A DNA stretch of 64,000 bases from Metaclostridioides mangenotii (GCF_017873185.1 NZ_JAGGJX010000007.1:81578-145577), one strand, 5' to 3'; positions 1-9,154 are shown, numbered from the stretch's first letter. The notes: generated from the letters alone by a model not told the origin. Numbers and translations are program-made.

Positions 1-192
1 GAATCCTTTATTTACACTACTTCCGGCACTCGTAACTCCGTCACTTACCGGCCTAGTAGCTATAGGATTTGTCCCAGAAAACTTAAAAACTGATATCCCT
101 ACAATTCCAATTAAAGTGATAGCAACTACGCCTGTTGCTATCACTTTAACGTTAATCTTTTTTTTACCTTTTTTATTTTTGTCAAATCTCAA
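1..192 (-). CDS. mreC: Probable MreC N-terminus (partial, runs off the left edge)
   Basis: 64 codons are visible from a TTG start (complement 190-192) to the window edge, with no stop. The peptide has a Lys-rich cytoplasmic start (MRFDKNKKGKKK), one hydrophobic membrane segment at about residues 14-32, and then an extracytoplasmic stretch. This is the layout of MreC, the bitopic cell-shape protein that links MreB to peptidoglycan synthesis outside the membrane. It starts 15 bases after the mreB stop, which fits the conserved mreB-mreC order. The identification rests mainly on position and topology, because the diagnostic beta domain lies outside the window. The TTG start has only a weak upstream purine tract. 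Confidence 0.6.
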   Translation of the reverse strand, partial: MRFDKNKKGKKKINVKVIATGVVAITLIGIVGISVFKFSGTNPIATRPVSDGVTSAGSSVNKGF

Positions 193-207
193 GGTTAACA
201 CCAACCT

Positions 208-1278
208 TTACTTCTTAGCATTCATCATCAATACTTTTTCAAATATCTCTTGATCTTCTACAGATTTACCAGTTCCAAGCGCCACACAGTCAAGTGGTGC
301 ATCTGCTATCTGTACTTGCATACCAGTTTCTTGATTTACTAACTTGTCCAGACCTCTAAGAAGTGCTCCTCCACCTGTCAGCATAATTCCATTTTCCATT
401 ATATCCGATGCTAATTCTGGTGGTGTCTTTTCTAAAGTTGATTTTATTGCATCTACTATTGAGCTAATTGGCTCTTTTAGTGCTTCTCTAACCTCAGTTG
501 AACAGATTTCTATTGTTTTAGGTAGTCCAGATATTAAATCTCTACCTCTTATTTGCATATTTGTCTCTTGATCTTCTTTGTACGTTGATCCTATTGTTAT
601 TTTAACATTTTCTGCTGTTCTTTCACCTATCATAAGGTTGTACTCTTTTTTAACGTAACTTACTATAGACTCGTCAAATTCGTCTCCACCTATTCTGATA
701 GACTTAGCAGTAACTATACCTCCTAGAGATATTACAGCTATTTCTGTTGTACCTCCACCGATATCTACTACCATATTTCCTTCTGGCTCTTCAACTTTAA
801 GATTAGCCCCAATTGCAGCTGCCATAGGTTCTTCTATTAGATAAGCATCTCTCGCTCCTGCATTTCTAGCAGCTTCCTCTATAGCTCTTTTTTCTACTTC
901 TGTAACTCCGAAAGGAACACATATAGCTATTCTAGGATTAATAACTCCTTTTTTATCCGCAGCTTTTTGTATAAAATAGCTAAGCATTGATTGTGTAATA
1001 TCAAAATCGGCTATAACTCCGTCTTTCATTGGTCTTATAGCAACTATATTTCCTGGAGTTCTACCTATCATTTTTTTAGCTTCTTCTCCAACAGCTAAAA
1101 CTTCTTTGCTATCATCTCTAATAGCGACAACAGAAGGTTCTCTAACAACGATATTTTGACCTTTTATGTAAACTAACGTATTAGCAGTACCCAAGTCTAT
1201 CCCCATATCCTTTGTAACTTTTTTAAATCCACCAAACCATGATTTTTTCTCTTTTTTTTCTTTTTTCTCTTTAGCCAT
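208..1278 (-). CDS. mreB: Rod shape-determining protein MreB
   Basis: This is an actin-like ATPase that forms filaments under the membrane and guides lateral cell-wall synthesis. The phosphate-1 motif [10 protein letters not shown], the [15 protein letters not shown] loop and the C-terminal LTGGGALL motif are all intact, and the length (356 aa) is close to normal. The chosen ATG (complement 1276-1278) follows the strong site AGGAAGGAG; an ATG seven codons upstream lies before that site and is unlikely. The protein carries an unusual N-terminal extension of about 24 residues, very rich in Lys and Glu and followed by SWFGGFKK, before the usual MGIDLG. It could serve as a membrane-binding or partner-binding tail (inference). 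It is the third gene of maf-radC-mreB-mreC. Confidence 0.97.
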   Translation of the reverse strand: MAKEKKEKKEKKSWFGGFKKVTKDMGIDLGTANTLVYIKGQNIVVREPSVVAIRDDSKEVLAVGEEAKKMIGRTPGNIVAIRPMKDGVIADFDITQSMLSYFIQKAADKKGVINPRIAICVPFGVTEVEKRAIEEAARNAGARDAYLIEEPMAAAIGANLKVEEPEGNMVVDIGGGTTEIAVISLGGIVTAKSIRIGGDEFDESIVSYVKKEYNLMIGERTAENVKITIGSTYKEDQETNMQIRGRDLISGLPKTIEICSTEVREALKEPISSIVDAIKSTLEKTPPELASDIMENGIMLTGGGALLRGLDKLVNQETGMQVQIADAPLDCVALGTGKSVEDQEIFEKVLMMNAKK

Positions 1279-1306
1279 TATTAAATGCTCCTTCCTCATA
1301 TATAAA

Positions 1307-2014
1307 TCAAATTAACATATTTTCTTTAAAACTAAAATAATTTCCATCTCCAATTATTATGTGGTCTAGGATTCCAATCCCTAAAATTTCACCACATTTT
1401 ACTAACCTACTCGTGATACTTTTATCTTCACTAGAAGGTTCTACATATCCAGATGGGTGGTTGTGTATTAAGATTATTTTATTAGTACTTCTTTTAATTG
1501 CTTCTTTAAAAACTTCTCTAGGATGAACTAACGATGAATTTAAAGTTCCAACTGATATTTCCACATCAGATATAACTTCATTTTTAGTGTTTAAAAGAAT
1601 AGTTTTGAATACTTCTTTGTCTAAAAACCTTAAACTATCAACATAGCATTTATATACATCCCAGGGATCGTTTATTTTGTGTTTTAAGGGCTTATAGGAG
1701 GCTATCCTTACTCCAAGTTCAAGTGCAGCTTTAATTTGTGCTGCTTTGGATATTCCTATGCCTTCTATTTCACATAACTCTTCTATTGTCATATGCTCTA
1801 GATTTCTAATCCCTTGTGCATCTGTATTTATAATCTGATTTGCAAGATTTATCGCATTCATCTTTTTTGTGCCGGTTCTAAGTATTATAGCCAGTAGCTC
1901 TGAATTTGATAAACTTTTTACGCCGTTAATAAGCATCTTTTCTCTCGGTCTTTCCTCTAACGTCATTTTTTTCATAGTAATATTAGAATTAAATGACTGT
2001 TTCAGTAAAATCAC
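1307..2014 (-). CDS. radC: RadC/MPN-domain DNA repair-associated protein
   Basis: A helix-hairpin-helix-like N-terminal half ([18 protein letters not shown], about residues 77-94) is joined to a JAMM/MPN metalloprotease-like fold. The metal-binding signature HNHPSG followed by SSEDKSIT lies near residue 183. The family is named for DNA repair, but its true activity is not settled. The reading frame opens with GTG at 2014, whose sequence GTGA overlaps the maf stop. There is no good ribosome site for that GTG, and an internal ATG 13 codons later also lacks one, so the start is uncertain and may depend on translational coupling with maf. The maf-radC-mreB order is common in Firmicutes. Confidence 0.9.
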   Translation of the reverse strand: MILLKQSFNSNITMKKMTLEERPREKMLINGVKSLSNSELLAIILRTGTKKMNAINLANQIINTDAQGIRNLEHMTIEELCEIEGIGISKAAQIKAALELGVRIASYKPLKHKINDPWDVYKCYVDSLRFLDKEVFKTILLNTKNEVISDVEISVGTLNSSLVHPREVFKEAIKRSTNKIILIHNHPSGYVEPSSEDKSITSRLVKCGEILGIGILDHIIIGDGNYFSFKENMLI

Positions 2015-2595
2015 GCTCCATAAAAAAGATTTATATCAAAATACTTGATTAATAAATCACTGAGTTTAGAAATTGGAAGCCCAACTATATTAAAATAGTC
2101 GCCTTTAATTTCATCAACCAACAATGCACCATACCCTTGTACGCCGTAAGCACCTGCTTTATCCTGAAACTCTCCTGTCTTTAAATAATCTGAGATTACT
2201 TTATCAGACAAGTGCTTGAATTTAACTTTGCTGACAACATAGTCCACTACTTTTTTATTCTCAGCTAAATTTATTAAACTAATTCCAGTTACGACTTGAT
2301 GTTCTCTTCCAGACAAACTATTTAGTGTTTTATACGCATCAGATTCATCTTTAGGCTTACCAAGGATCGTATCATCAAGTACAACAATAGTATCCGCTGC
2401 AATAACCAAGTCCCCTTGGTTTTTACTTGCAACATCCATCCCCTTTTCTAATGCCAATCTTACTACCGCCTGAACAGGCGACTCATGTCCTAATATAACC
2501 TCGTCTATTTCACTCTTAATTATATTAAATTTTACATTGTAGTTCTCCAGTATTTCTTTTCTTCTTGGAGAAGCCGACGCCAAGACTATATTCAT
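2011..2595 (-). CDS. maf: Maf family nucleoside triphosphate pyrophosphatase
   Basis: 194 aa, with the Maf signature at the very start (LASASPRRKEIL) and the conserved IAADTIVVLD and LSGREHQVVTG segments. Maf proteins hydrolyse dTTP, UTP and modified nucleotides to monophosphates, a house-cleaning role; overexpression in Bacillus blocks septation. It is the first gene of the maf-radC-mreB-mreC unit. Its ATG is preceded by a good GAGGTGAAC site, and a TATAAT hexamer lies about 50 bases upstream (near 2646-2651). The stop overlaps the presumed radC start. Confidence 0.95.
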   Translation of the reverse strand: MNIVLASASPRRKEILENYNVKFNIIKSEIDEVILGHESPVQAVVRLALEKGMDVASKNQGDLVIAADTIVVLDDTILGKPKDESDAYKTLNSLSGREHQVVTGISLINLAENKKVVDYVVSKVKFKHLSDKVISDYLKTGEFQDKAGAYGVQGYGALLVDEIKGDYFNIVGLPISKLSDLLIKYFDINLFYGA

Positions 2596-2727
2596 TAGTT
2601 CACCTCATCTGTACGTAAATTTGTACCTATTAAGTCTATCATTATATTGTAAAAATATCAACAGAAATGTCGAACCTTTTTTAATATAATATTGTTATCT
2701 TTCTCAGTAATAACAAATGTTTCCACT

Positions 2728-2760
2728 AAAAAAGGGTATGGATTTTTTCCCATACCCTTA
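2728..2760 (-). terminator. Intrinsic terminator of the rnf operon
   Basis: A 10-bp stem (2732-2741 with 2750-2759, core GGGTATGG/CCATACCC) has a 7-base loop. On the minus strand it is followed by a run of six T. It ends transcripts that come from rnfB and the ferredoxin remnant and separates them from maf. Confidence 0.88.
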
Positions 2761-2789
2761 TTCTATCCAAATTAAATTGTTTTAATAGC

Positions 2790-2894
2790 TTACTTCGGAC
2801 ATTTTTCAACGCATAAATGACAGCCAACACATTTTTATTGGTCTACTTTATGAGCTTCTTTTAGTTAACCTTCAATTACATAGAATTTACATTG
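2790..2894 (-). pseudogene. Decayed 4Fe-4S ferredoxin fragment downstream of rnfB
   Basis: On the minus strand one frame reads FYVIEG-stop-LKEAHKVDQ-stop-KCVGCHLCVEKCPK-stop. The last part is a perfect CxxCxxCxxxCP cluster-binding motif, but two in-frame TAA codons precede it and there is no start codon or ribosome site. It begins 44 bases after the rnfB stop. The preceding residues (VIEG-x-LKEAH) resemble the end of RnfB itself (VIKGDITKQH), so this may be a lost further ferredoxin repeat of RnfB or the remains of a separate ferredoxin gene. Confidence 0.6.
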
Positions 2895-2937
2895 ATTTTA
2901 GCAAATTAAATATTATATACAATGTTGGTTGTTAATC

Positions 2938-3747
2938 TTAACTTATGTGCTGTTTTGTTATATCTCCTTTGATAACTTTTGTAGGGCACTTTTTAACACA
3001 CTCCATACACTCTACACACTTATCATAGTCAACTCTAGCAATCTTATCTTCGAATATAATAGCGTCGTACTTACACGCTTTAACACACATTCCACAACCT
3101 ATACATCCAACTATACATTTTTCTTTTACATTTTTCCCAAATTCTTTGCTGTTACACTCTACAACTACTTCCTTGTTAGCTGGTTTTTCTTTTATAATCG
3201 CTTTAGGACATACTTCCATACATTTACCACAGTTAACACATTTTTCTTCATCTACTACAGCTATACCGTCTTTAACAGTTATAGCGTCAAATTTACAAGC
3301 ATCTTTACATGTTCCAAGCCCTAAACAACCGAATTTACAAGTTTTTGCACCTGAGTTTAGAACATTTGCAGTTCTACAATCAGTTATTCCTTCGTATTCG
3401 TATTTATTCTTAGCGCTTGCACAATCACCTTTACATATTACTTTTGCAACTTTTCTTTCACCAGCTTCAGCTACAATTCCCATTATTTCTCCAACTTTAG
3501 CTGCTACATCTGCCCCACCAACAGGACAACCGTTTACTGGTGCTTTTCCTTCCACAACTGCCGCCGCAAGTCCTCCACATCCAGGGAATCCACAACCACC
3601 GCAGTTAGCTCCTGGAAGAACTTCAAGTATTGCATCTGCTCTTTCATCAGTTTCAACCGCAAACTTCTGAGAAGCAAATGCAAGTACTACTCCGAAGATC
3701 AATCCCATGATTCCTAAAACTAGTACCGAAATTACTATTGTATTCAT
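2938..3747 (-). CDS. rnfB: Rnf complex subunit RnfB (polyferredoxin)
   Basis: This is the electron-entry subunit of the Rnf complex, which couples reduced ferredoxin oxidation by NAD to Na+ or H+ export. It has one N-terminal membrane helix (about residues 3-25), the Fe-S domain signature NCGGCGFPGCGG (about 48-59), and then four more cluster motifs, including CVNCGKCMEVCP, CIGCGMCVKAC and CVECMECVKKCP. At 269 aa it is the long clostridial form. The second ATG (3747) is chosen because the GGGGG ribosome site is 9 bases upstream of it and only 3 bases from the first. It is the last gene of rnfCDGEAB. Confidence 0.95.
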   Translation of the reverse strand: MNTIVISVLVLGIMGLIFGVVLAFASQKFAVETDERADAILEVLPGANCGGCGFPGCGGLAAAVVEGKAPVNGCPVGGADVAAKVGEIMGIVAEAGERKVAKVICKGDCASAKNKYEYEGITDCRTANVLNSGAKTCKFGCLGLGTCKDACKFDAITVKDGIAVVDEEKCVNCGKCMEVCPKAIIKEKPANKEVVVECNSKEFGKNVKEKCIVGCIGCGMCVKACKYDAIIFEDKIARVDYDKCVECMECVKKCPTKVIKGDITKQHIS

Positions 3748-3765
3748 ATACATTTACCCCCAATT

Positions 3766-4341
3766 CTATAACTTTATAAGCCCCGTAAAACCTAAGAACG
3801 CTATCGACATAAGTCCTGCAGAAATTAAAGTTATTGGAAATCCTTTAAATGCGTCTGGTATATCTGCAAGTTCTAGTCTCTCTCTTATTCCTGCAAATAG
3901 TACGATTGCAAGGGTAAAACCTGCTCCTGCACCGAACCCATTTATAATAGTTTCAATAAGATTATATCCATTTTGAACGTTAACAAGTGCTATACCAAGT
4001 ACCGCACAGTTTGTAGTTATAAGCGGTAAGAAAACCCCTAGTGCTTGGTAAAGCGATGGGCTCATTTTCTGTATTACCATCTCAACGAACTGTACTATTG
4101 AAGCTATAACTAATATAAATGCTATTGTTTGTAAAAATTCTGTATTAGTTTTTACAAGCAGCATTTGAATAAAATATGTTAAAAATGACGCCAATGTCAA
4201 AACGAAAGTAACTGCAACCCCCATACCTAAAGCAGTATCAGTCTTTTTAGATACTCCAAGGAATGGACATATCCCCAAGAATTGAGAAGTTATAACGTTA
4301 TTAACAAGAACAACACTTAAAAATAAAAGTATTAAATTCAT
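3766..4341 (-). CDS. rnfA: Rnf complex subunit RnfA
   Basis: 191-aa integral membrane protein with about six hydrophobic helices, homologous to RnfE and NqrE. It contains the typical ITTNCAVLG segment with a membrane cysteine (about residue 112) and a second cysteine in the first helix (LGICPFLG); in the complex these ligate a shared [2Fe-2S] cluster with RnfE. It starts 14 bases after rnfE and has a strong GGAGGTG site. Confidence 0.97.
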   Translation of the reverse strand: MNLILLFLSVVLVNNVITSQFLGICPFLGVSKKTDTALGMGVAVTFVLTLASFLTYFIQMLLVKTNTEFLQTIAFILVIASIVQFVEMVIQKMSPSLYQALGVFLPLITTNCAVLGIALVNVQNGYNLIETIINGFGAGAGFTLAIVLFAGIRERLELADIPDAFKGFPITLISAGLMSIAFLGFTGLIKL

Positions 4342-4355
4342 TTATCGCACCTCCA

Positions 4356-4949
4356 CTATGCTTTCTTGCCTTTTAATTTATTAAATCCAGCGAATAAAAA
4401 TCCTAGTGTTAAAAATGCACCTGGAGGCAATACAAATATTAATATTGGTTGAAATGAAGCTCCAAATAGAGACCATCCAAATATACTACCATTTCCAAGT
4501 AATTCTCTAACTGTTCCTAATACTGTAAGTGCCAAACTGAATCCAAGCCCCATACTAATTCCGTCAACTGCTGATGCTACTACTCCATTTTTTGATGCAA
4601 AACTCTCAGCACGTGCTAATAGTATACAGTTAACAACTATTAGAGGTATATAAAGACCTAAAGCCGCATCTAAAGCTGGCACATAAGCCTTAAGTAACAT
4701 TCCAACTATTGTAGTAAACGTAGCTATTACAACGACAAATGCAGGTATCCTTATTTTATCTGGCACTACATTTCTTATTAGTGAAATAAAAACATTTGCA
4801 CATAATAGAACCACTGCAGTAGAAAGCCCCATACCAAGTCCGTTAACCGCTGAAGTAGTTACAGCCAACGTAGGACACATACCGATAACCTGTACAAACG
4901 TTGGGTTCTCATCAATTAGCCCGTTTTTAAATATCTTAGCTAAGCTCAT
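4356..4949 (-). CDS. rnfE: Rnf complex subunit RnfE
   Basis: 197-aa membrane protein, paralogue of RnfA in inverted topology. Conserved features are NPTFVQVIGMCPTLA near the N-terminus, the IPLIVVNCILLARAE helix with its cysteine, and a late GAFLTLGFL segment. It forms the membrane core with RnfA and RnfD. The ribosome site AGGAGGG is strong, and the gene sits 14 bases downstream of rnfG. Confidence 0.97.
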   Translation of the reverse strand: MSLAKIFKNGLIDENPTFVQVIGMCPTLAVTTSAVNGLGMGLSTAVVLLCANVFISLIRNVVPDKIRIPAFVVVIATFTTIVGMLLKAYVPALDAALGLYIPLIVVNCILLARAESFASKNGVVASAVDGISMGLGFSLALTVLGTVRELLGNGSIFGWSLFGASFQPILIFVLPPGAFLTLGFLFAGFNKLKGKKA

Positions 4950-4963
4950 ATATAACCCTCCTA

Positions 4964-5536
4964 TTATTTATTTAAAGCACTATTGTAAACTTCTATTGCA
5001 GCGTTAACTCCATTAGTTACTGCTGTAGATGTAATAGTTGCTCCTGATATTGCTTGAATTTGATTTTCTCCTGAAGCACTTCCCTTAACAACCTCTAGAG
5101 CTGCTGCAGTTCTATCTTTATACTGATCTATAAAAGCTGGGTCAGCTGCTTTAGATCCTAGTCCAGGAGTTTCAGCCATAGTTCCTGTCTTTACGCCTGT
5201 GATTTTACCATCTGTAGATAGTCCAACCATAAGCTCAATAGCTCCACCATAACCACTTGGTGTAGTTTTTATAGTATATCCAACAACTTCTCCTGAATCA
5301 TCAAGACCCTCGTATACTTCTGCAACCATTCCGTCACCGATGCCTTTATATACTGAATCCTTCACCTGTGCAAAATCTTTAGCTTCTGGTAAAACAGCTT
5401 GTCTTAATTCATTATTTGCTTGTATTCCTCTTTTCACTATTATTGGGGATGTTACTTCATTAGTAACTCCAAGTGCTAATGATGCTACCATACAAATTAC
5501 AAGTAGGGTAAGGCCTAATTTAACCATGCTTTTCAT
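4964..5536 (-). CDS. rnfG: Rnf complex subunit RnfG (covalent flavin)
   Basis: 190 aa with one N-terminal membrane helix and an extracytoplasmic FMN-binding domain. The motif SGATITSTAV (about residues 166-175) contains the threonine that carries covalent FMN through a phosphoester bond. GYGGAIELMVGL and TPGLGSKA are also typical. The start ATG shares one base with the rnfD stop (TAATG) and has a GGGAGGTGG site inside rnfD, which indicates coupled translation. Confidence 0.97.
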   Translation of the reverse strand: MKSMVKLGLTLLVICMVASLALGVTNEVTSPIIVKRGIQANNELRQAVLPEAKDFAQVKDSVYKGIGDGMVAEVYEGLDDSGEVVGYTIKTTPSGYGGAIELMVGLSTDGKITGVKTGTMAETPGLGSKAADPAFIDQYKDRTAAALEVVKGSASGENQIQAISGATITSTAVTNGVNAAIEVYNSALNK

Positions 5537-6516
5537 TACTTTGCCACCTCCCCGAATACTCTGTTCTTAACATACTTATCTAAAAGTGGTGTTAATACGT
5601 TAACTAGTAATATAGAATAAGATACTCCTTCTGGATATCCTCCGTACATTCTTATAACTGCAGTAAGCACTCCTGCTACTACTGCATATATTATTTGAGC
5701 TTTTTTCGTCATTGGCGATGTTGTATAATCAGTAAGCATGAAAAAAGCACCTAACATAAGTCCACCTGCGAATAATTGATATATTGCAAACGTTAGATCA
5801 AATCCGCTAAATAAAAATGTTAATATAAAAACTGTTACTATATATGCAACTGGTATTACATAGTTTATTATTCCTTTATACATCAAGTAAATTCCACCTA
5901 GAATAAGAAGTATAGCCGAAGTCTCTCCTAAAGATCCTCCTATATTACCTACTATCATATCTGTAAGGCTTATATTGTTTTGAGCTAGAGCTGAAACTCC
6001 ATCTGCCCCTTGCTTAAGGAAACTAAGTGGTGTAGCAGATGAAACTGCATCTATGTTTTTACCTATCCAGTTGGTAGCTCCTGGAGCTGTCCAAGCTGTC
6101 ATAGCAACTGGGAAAGATGCTAGTAAAAACGCTCTTGATGCTAGTGCTGGGTTTAAGAAGTTATTCCCTATTCCACCAAACAACAATTTAACTACTATGA
6201 TTGCAAACGCCCCTCCTAATAAACACATCCACCAAGGAAGTGATGCAGGAACGTTAAATGCTAGTAATAATCCCGTAACTACTGCAGAATAATCACCAAT
6301 ACTACTTTCTTTTTTCAGTAATTTTTGGAATAAAAACTCTGAACCAACTGTACCTAATATACAGAAAAACATTGCACTTAGTGCACTCAGTCTAAAGAAA
6401 TAAATTCCTGCGACCGCAGCTGGAAGAAGTGCTATTGTAACTTGTTTCATTATATATGACGTATCTTCATTACTTCTAATATGAGGTGAAGACGATACTA
6501 TCAATTTATTTTCCAT
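5536..6516 (-). CDS. rnfD: Rnf complex subunit RnfD (covalent flavin)
   Basis: 326-aa polytopic membrane protein of the NqrB/RnfD family. The motif SSATPLSFLK (about residues 159-168) contains the threonine expected to carry covalent FMN. GNNFLNPALASRAFLLASFP and MLTDYTTSPMT are family landmarks. It is thought to form part of the ion path. A GGGGGA ribosome site precedes the ATG. Confidence 0.97.
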   Translation of the reverse strand: MENKLIVSSSPHIRSNEDTSYIMKQVTIALLPAAVAGIYFFRLSALSAMFFCILGTVGSEFLFQKLLKKESSIGDYSAVVTGLLLAFNVPASLPWWMCLLGGAFAIIVVKLLFGGIGNNFLNPALASRAFLLASFPVAMTAWTAPGATNWIGKNIDAVSSATPLSFLKQGADGVSALAQNNISLTDMIVGNIGGSLGETSAILLILGGIYLMYKGIINYVIPVAYIVTVFILTFLFSGFDLTFAIYQLFAGGLMLGAFFMLTDYTTSPMTKKAQIIYAVVAGVLTAVIRMYGGYPEGVSYSILLVNVLTPLLDKYVKNRVFGEVAK

Positions 6517-6537
6517 TATTTTTCCCCCTAACTTTCT

Positions 6538-7872
6538 CTATTTCTTAGCTGATTGTTTTCTTCTCTTTGCCCCAATCTCGTTTTTAGCCAGTCTTATAGA
6601 TTGAAGTAATGGTCTTGATGCAGGGCATATGAATGAACAAGAACCACACTCTATACAGTCCATAGCGCTGAATTTCTCTGCACTGTCAAATTCATTTCTA
6701 AGAGCGTATGCACTTATATAAAGAGGTTGTAAAAATGCTGGACATACATCCGCACATCTACCACATCTTATGCAGTTTTTCACATCAGGAATATGCGCCT
6801 CTTTTTCATTTAATAATAGAATTCCTGAAGAACCTTTATTTGTAACTATTTCTGTTGTATACTGAGCAATCCCCATCATAGGTCCACCCATAATAAATTT
6901 ACCTACTGTATTATCTTTTAATCCACCACATTGGTCTATAATTTCAGATACCACAGTTCCAACTTTAGTGATTAAGTTTTTAGGTTCATTTATACCGCTA
7001 CCTGTTACTGTTGTTATTCTTTCAACTAAAGGCATGCCAGTCTTAACTGATTTTGCTATTTGCGCTGCAGTTCCAACGTTATCAACAACAGCTCCAACTG
7101 CTATAGGAAGTCCACCTGATGGCACTTCTTTACCTGTACATGCAAATATAAGCTGCTTCTCAGCACCTTGTGGATACTTAACTTCTAAGCTTACAACTTC
7201 AATATTACTGTGATTTTTTGCAACCTTTGAAATGGCATCGATTGCATCTGGTTTATTCGTTTCAATTCCAATGTAACCTTTGCTTACATTAAGAGCTTTC
7301 ATTAATACTCTTAAACCATAAACGACGTCTTCTGGTTTCTCAACCATTAACCTATGATCTGCTGTTAGATATGGCTCACATTCGGCTCCGTTTAGTATTA
7401 CTACTTCTGCCTTACTGTCTGGTGGAGGAGATACTTTGACATGAGTTGGGAATGTTGCTCCACCCATACCAACAATACCAGCTTCCTTTATGATCTCAAC
7501 AATTTCTTCTTTAGTAAGATTTTCGAGATCACCTTTTGATTTGACACTTTCATGTACTTCTTCTTTGAAATCATTTTCAATTACGATACATTGACCAGTG
7601 CCGCCTGGAATTTCGTGTTGCTCAATTGCAACTACTTTTCCCGAAACTGATGAATGAACATTCGCTGAAACAAAACCTTGTAATTCGCCTATTTTTTGAC
7701 CAAACTTTACTTCATCTCCAACCTCAACTATAGGTTTTGCAGGTGCCCCTATATGTTGCTGTAGAGGAATATAAACAACTCTTGGATCTAAAGCTTTTTC
7801 AAGTGCTTTGCTATTAGAGTACTCTTTTCTATACTGAGGATGTATTCCTCCTTTAAAAGTTAAGAGTTTCAT
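6538..7872 (-). CDS. rnfC: Rnf complex subunit RnfC (NAD-binding)
   Basis: 444-aa cytoplasmic subunit related to NuoF. The N-terminus (FKGGIHPQYRKEYS) is typical; GMGGATFPTHVK (about residues 135-146) belongs to the FMN/NADH-binding region. Two clusters are ligated by CIRCGRCADVCP and CIECGSCSFICP near the C-terminus. It passes electrons to NAD. It is the first gene of the operon; a TATACTATAAT -10 region and a possible redox operator lie just upstream (7918-7972). Confidence 0.97.
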   Translation of the reverse strand: MKLLTFKGGIHPQYRKEYSNSKALEKALDPRVVYIPLQQHIGAPAKPIVEVGDEVKFGQKIGELQGFVSANVHSSVSGKVVAIEQHEIPGGTGQCIVIENDFKEEVHESVKSKGDLENLTKEEIVEIIKEAGIVGMGGATFPTHVKVSPPPDSKAEVVILNGAECEPYLTADHRLMVEKPEDVVYGLRVLMKALNVSKGYIGIETNKPDAIDAISKVAKNHSNIEVVSLEVKYPQGAEKQLIFACTGKEVPSGGLPIAVGAVVDNVGTAAQIAKSVKTGMPLVERITTVTGSGINEPKNLITKVGTVVSEIIDQCGGLKDNTVGKFIMGGPMMGIAQYTTEIVTNKGSSGILLLNEKEAHIPDVKNCIRCGRCADVCPAFLQPLYISAYALRNEFDSAEKFSAMDCIECGSCSFICPASRPLLQSIRLAKNEIGAKRRKQSAKK

Positions 7873-7917
7873 TGGTTTACCCCCTTATCAATTGAATAAA
7901 CATATTTTTCTGTTCGT

Positions 7918-7972
7918 ATTATAGTATACTATATAAATATAAAAACCTTAACAATTGTTAAAAAAAAAACAA
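7918..7972 (-). promoter_or_regulatory. rnf promoter with candidate Rex-like operator
   Basis: On the minus strand TATACT/TATAAT (7918-7928) lies about 45 bases before the rnfC start. The -35 position overlaps a perfect palindrome, TTAACAATTGTTAA (7948-7961). Partly overlapping it, 7955-7972 reads TTGTTAAAAAAAAAACAA, which differs at two positions from the clostridial Rex consensus TTGTTAAnnnnTTAACAA. Rex represses energy genes when NADH is low, so control of an NAD-reducing pump is reasonable. The AT-rich context makes chance matches possible. Confidence 0.4.
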
Positions 7973-8016
7973 TTTATTTCAAGATATGATAAAATGAAAT
8001 TAAATTTTTGTTAACT

Positions 8017-8047
8017 AAAAAAAGCTGTTTTTATAACAGCTTTTTTT
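8017..8047 (-). terminator. Intrinsic terminator after the SPOR gene
   Basis: A 13-bp stem (8017-8029 with 8035-8047, core AAAGCTGTT/AACAGCTTT) encloses a 5-base loop and ends in T7 on the minus strand. It lies 6 bases beyond the SPOR gene stop and insulates the rnf promoter. The flanking A-run makes it usable in both directions. Confidence 0.9.
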
Positions 8048-8052
8048 AGTTA

Positions 8053-9006
8053 TTATTCTATCGAAGTTATAAATTGGCAATATTCCTGAATTGATGATAA
8101 CATCAATCCCATACTTATGTCATATTTCGACTCATCGATTCCCTTAATAGAAATTTCTAATTTTTCCCCTACACTTTGAGTAAATCTTAACAAACCTTCT
8201 TTAAATTCCTTCATTTCATTGTATTCGAGCTGTTTTGCACTTGTTTCAATACTCTCAATAATAGTCTTTCTATTTGACATAATATCTTTATACGTCTTTT
8301 TATTTAAATTTTCTGTGTTTTTATTATCATTCCAGAACTTAGATTCTTCTTCGAAATTTTTTGCTAGCGTATTAATATCTTTGGAAATCTCTTCTGCTGC
8401 ACTATATTTATTTGTATACTTTAAAGATACAACGGGAGCTTCTAGTGTAGATACAAAAGCATCTGGAAACTTATCTTTAACTTTATCAACTGAACCCCTA
8501 GTTACCTCTTTATCAAAAGAACAAAAAGTTTGAACCTTTTTAACCCCGTCTTTTTCCATTACAGAAAATGGGATCTTGTTTAAAATCAAAGTATCTTGAA
8601 TCTTTTTTAGTTTTTCAGCATTATCTTCAGATGCTATTTGAACAGTATATGCATTCCAAGAATCTATTGTAGCAATCTTTGATACTTCCTTTTCTTTGTT
8701 CTCAACTTCACTGCTATTTTCATTTGAATTGCTACTCTCCTTGTCTGTCGTATTTTTTTTCTTGTTCAACTCATCCAATTCTTTTGAAATATCCTTAGAT
8801 GTTATATCGTTATTAGATAATGTATCTATTGATTTATTCCAAAATTCAACTTTGTCAGCTATATAATCCACTACGCTCGTCTCTCTAAACTTCGTATAAG
8901 AGTAAAAACATATTAGAGCTAGGCAGCAAAATGTAACTATAACTTTTCTTCTATTTGTTCTTTTTCTATTATAATAACGATTGTACATCATCTTTCTTCT
9001 ATTCAT
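8053..9006 (-). CDS. SPOR-domain membrane protein
   Basis: 317 aa. A very basic N-terminus (many Arg/Lys/Tyr in the first 20 residues) precedes one membrane helix (about 22-38) and a low-complexity Lys/Ser/Asn/Glu linker (about 70-112). A SPOR domain follows (about 118-195, beginning AYTVQIASEDNAEKL). The C-terminal 120 residues are helical and unassigned. SPOR domains bind denuded septal peptidoglycan, so a role at the division or engulfment septum is likely (inference). The start follows GGGGGGATT. It is a single-gene unit between the NlpC/P60 hydrolase and rnf. Confidence 0.75.
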   Translation of the reverse strand: MNRRKMMYNRYYNRKRTNRRKVIVTFCCLALICFYSYTKFRETSVVDYIADKVEFWNKSIDTLSNNDITSKDISKELDELNKKKNTTDKESSNSNENSSEVENKEKEVSKIATIDSWNAYTVQIASEDNAEKLKKIQDTLILNKIPFSVMEKDGVKKVQTFCSFDKEVTRGSVDKVKDKFPDAFVSTLEAPVVSLKYTNKYSAAEEISKDINTLAKNFEEESKFWNDNKNTENLNKKTYKDIMSNRKTIIESIETSAKQLEYNEMKEFKEGLLRFTQSVGEKLEISIKGIDESKYDISMGLMLSSIQEYCQFITSIE

Positions 9007-9154
9007 TAGTTAATCCCCCCAATAATATATTCTTTGTATTTATAATATTCGTCAGGGTTGTACTTTATGATAAATACTTTATTTAAAAGTTCAAATAAAA
9101 TATTTATATTAAAAATCACTTATTTGAGATATTAATAATTTTAGATATAACTAA

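Noticed and set aside
3146..3670. 174-aa open frame on the plus strand opposite rnfB
   Set aside because: It is antisense to a gene with clear cluster motifs, and its Ser/Thr/Pro-rich translation comes from reversed Cys/Gly codons.
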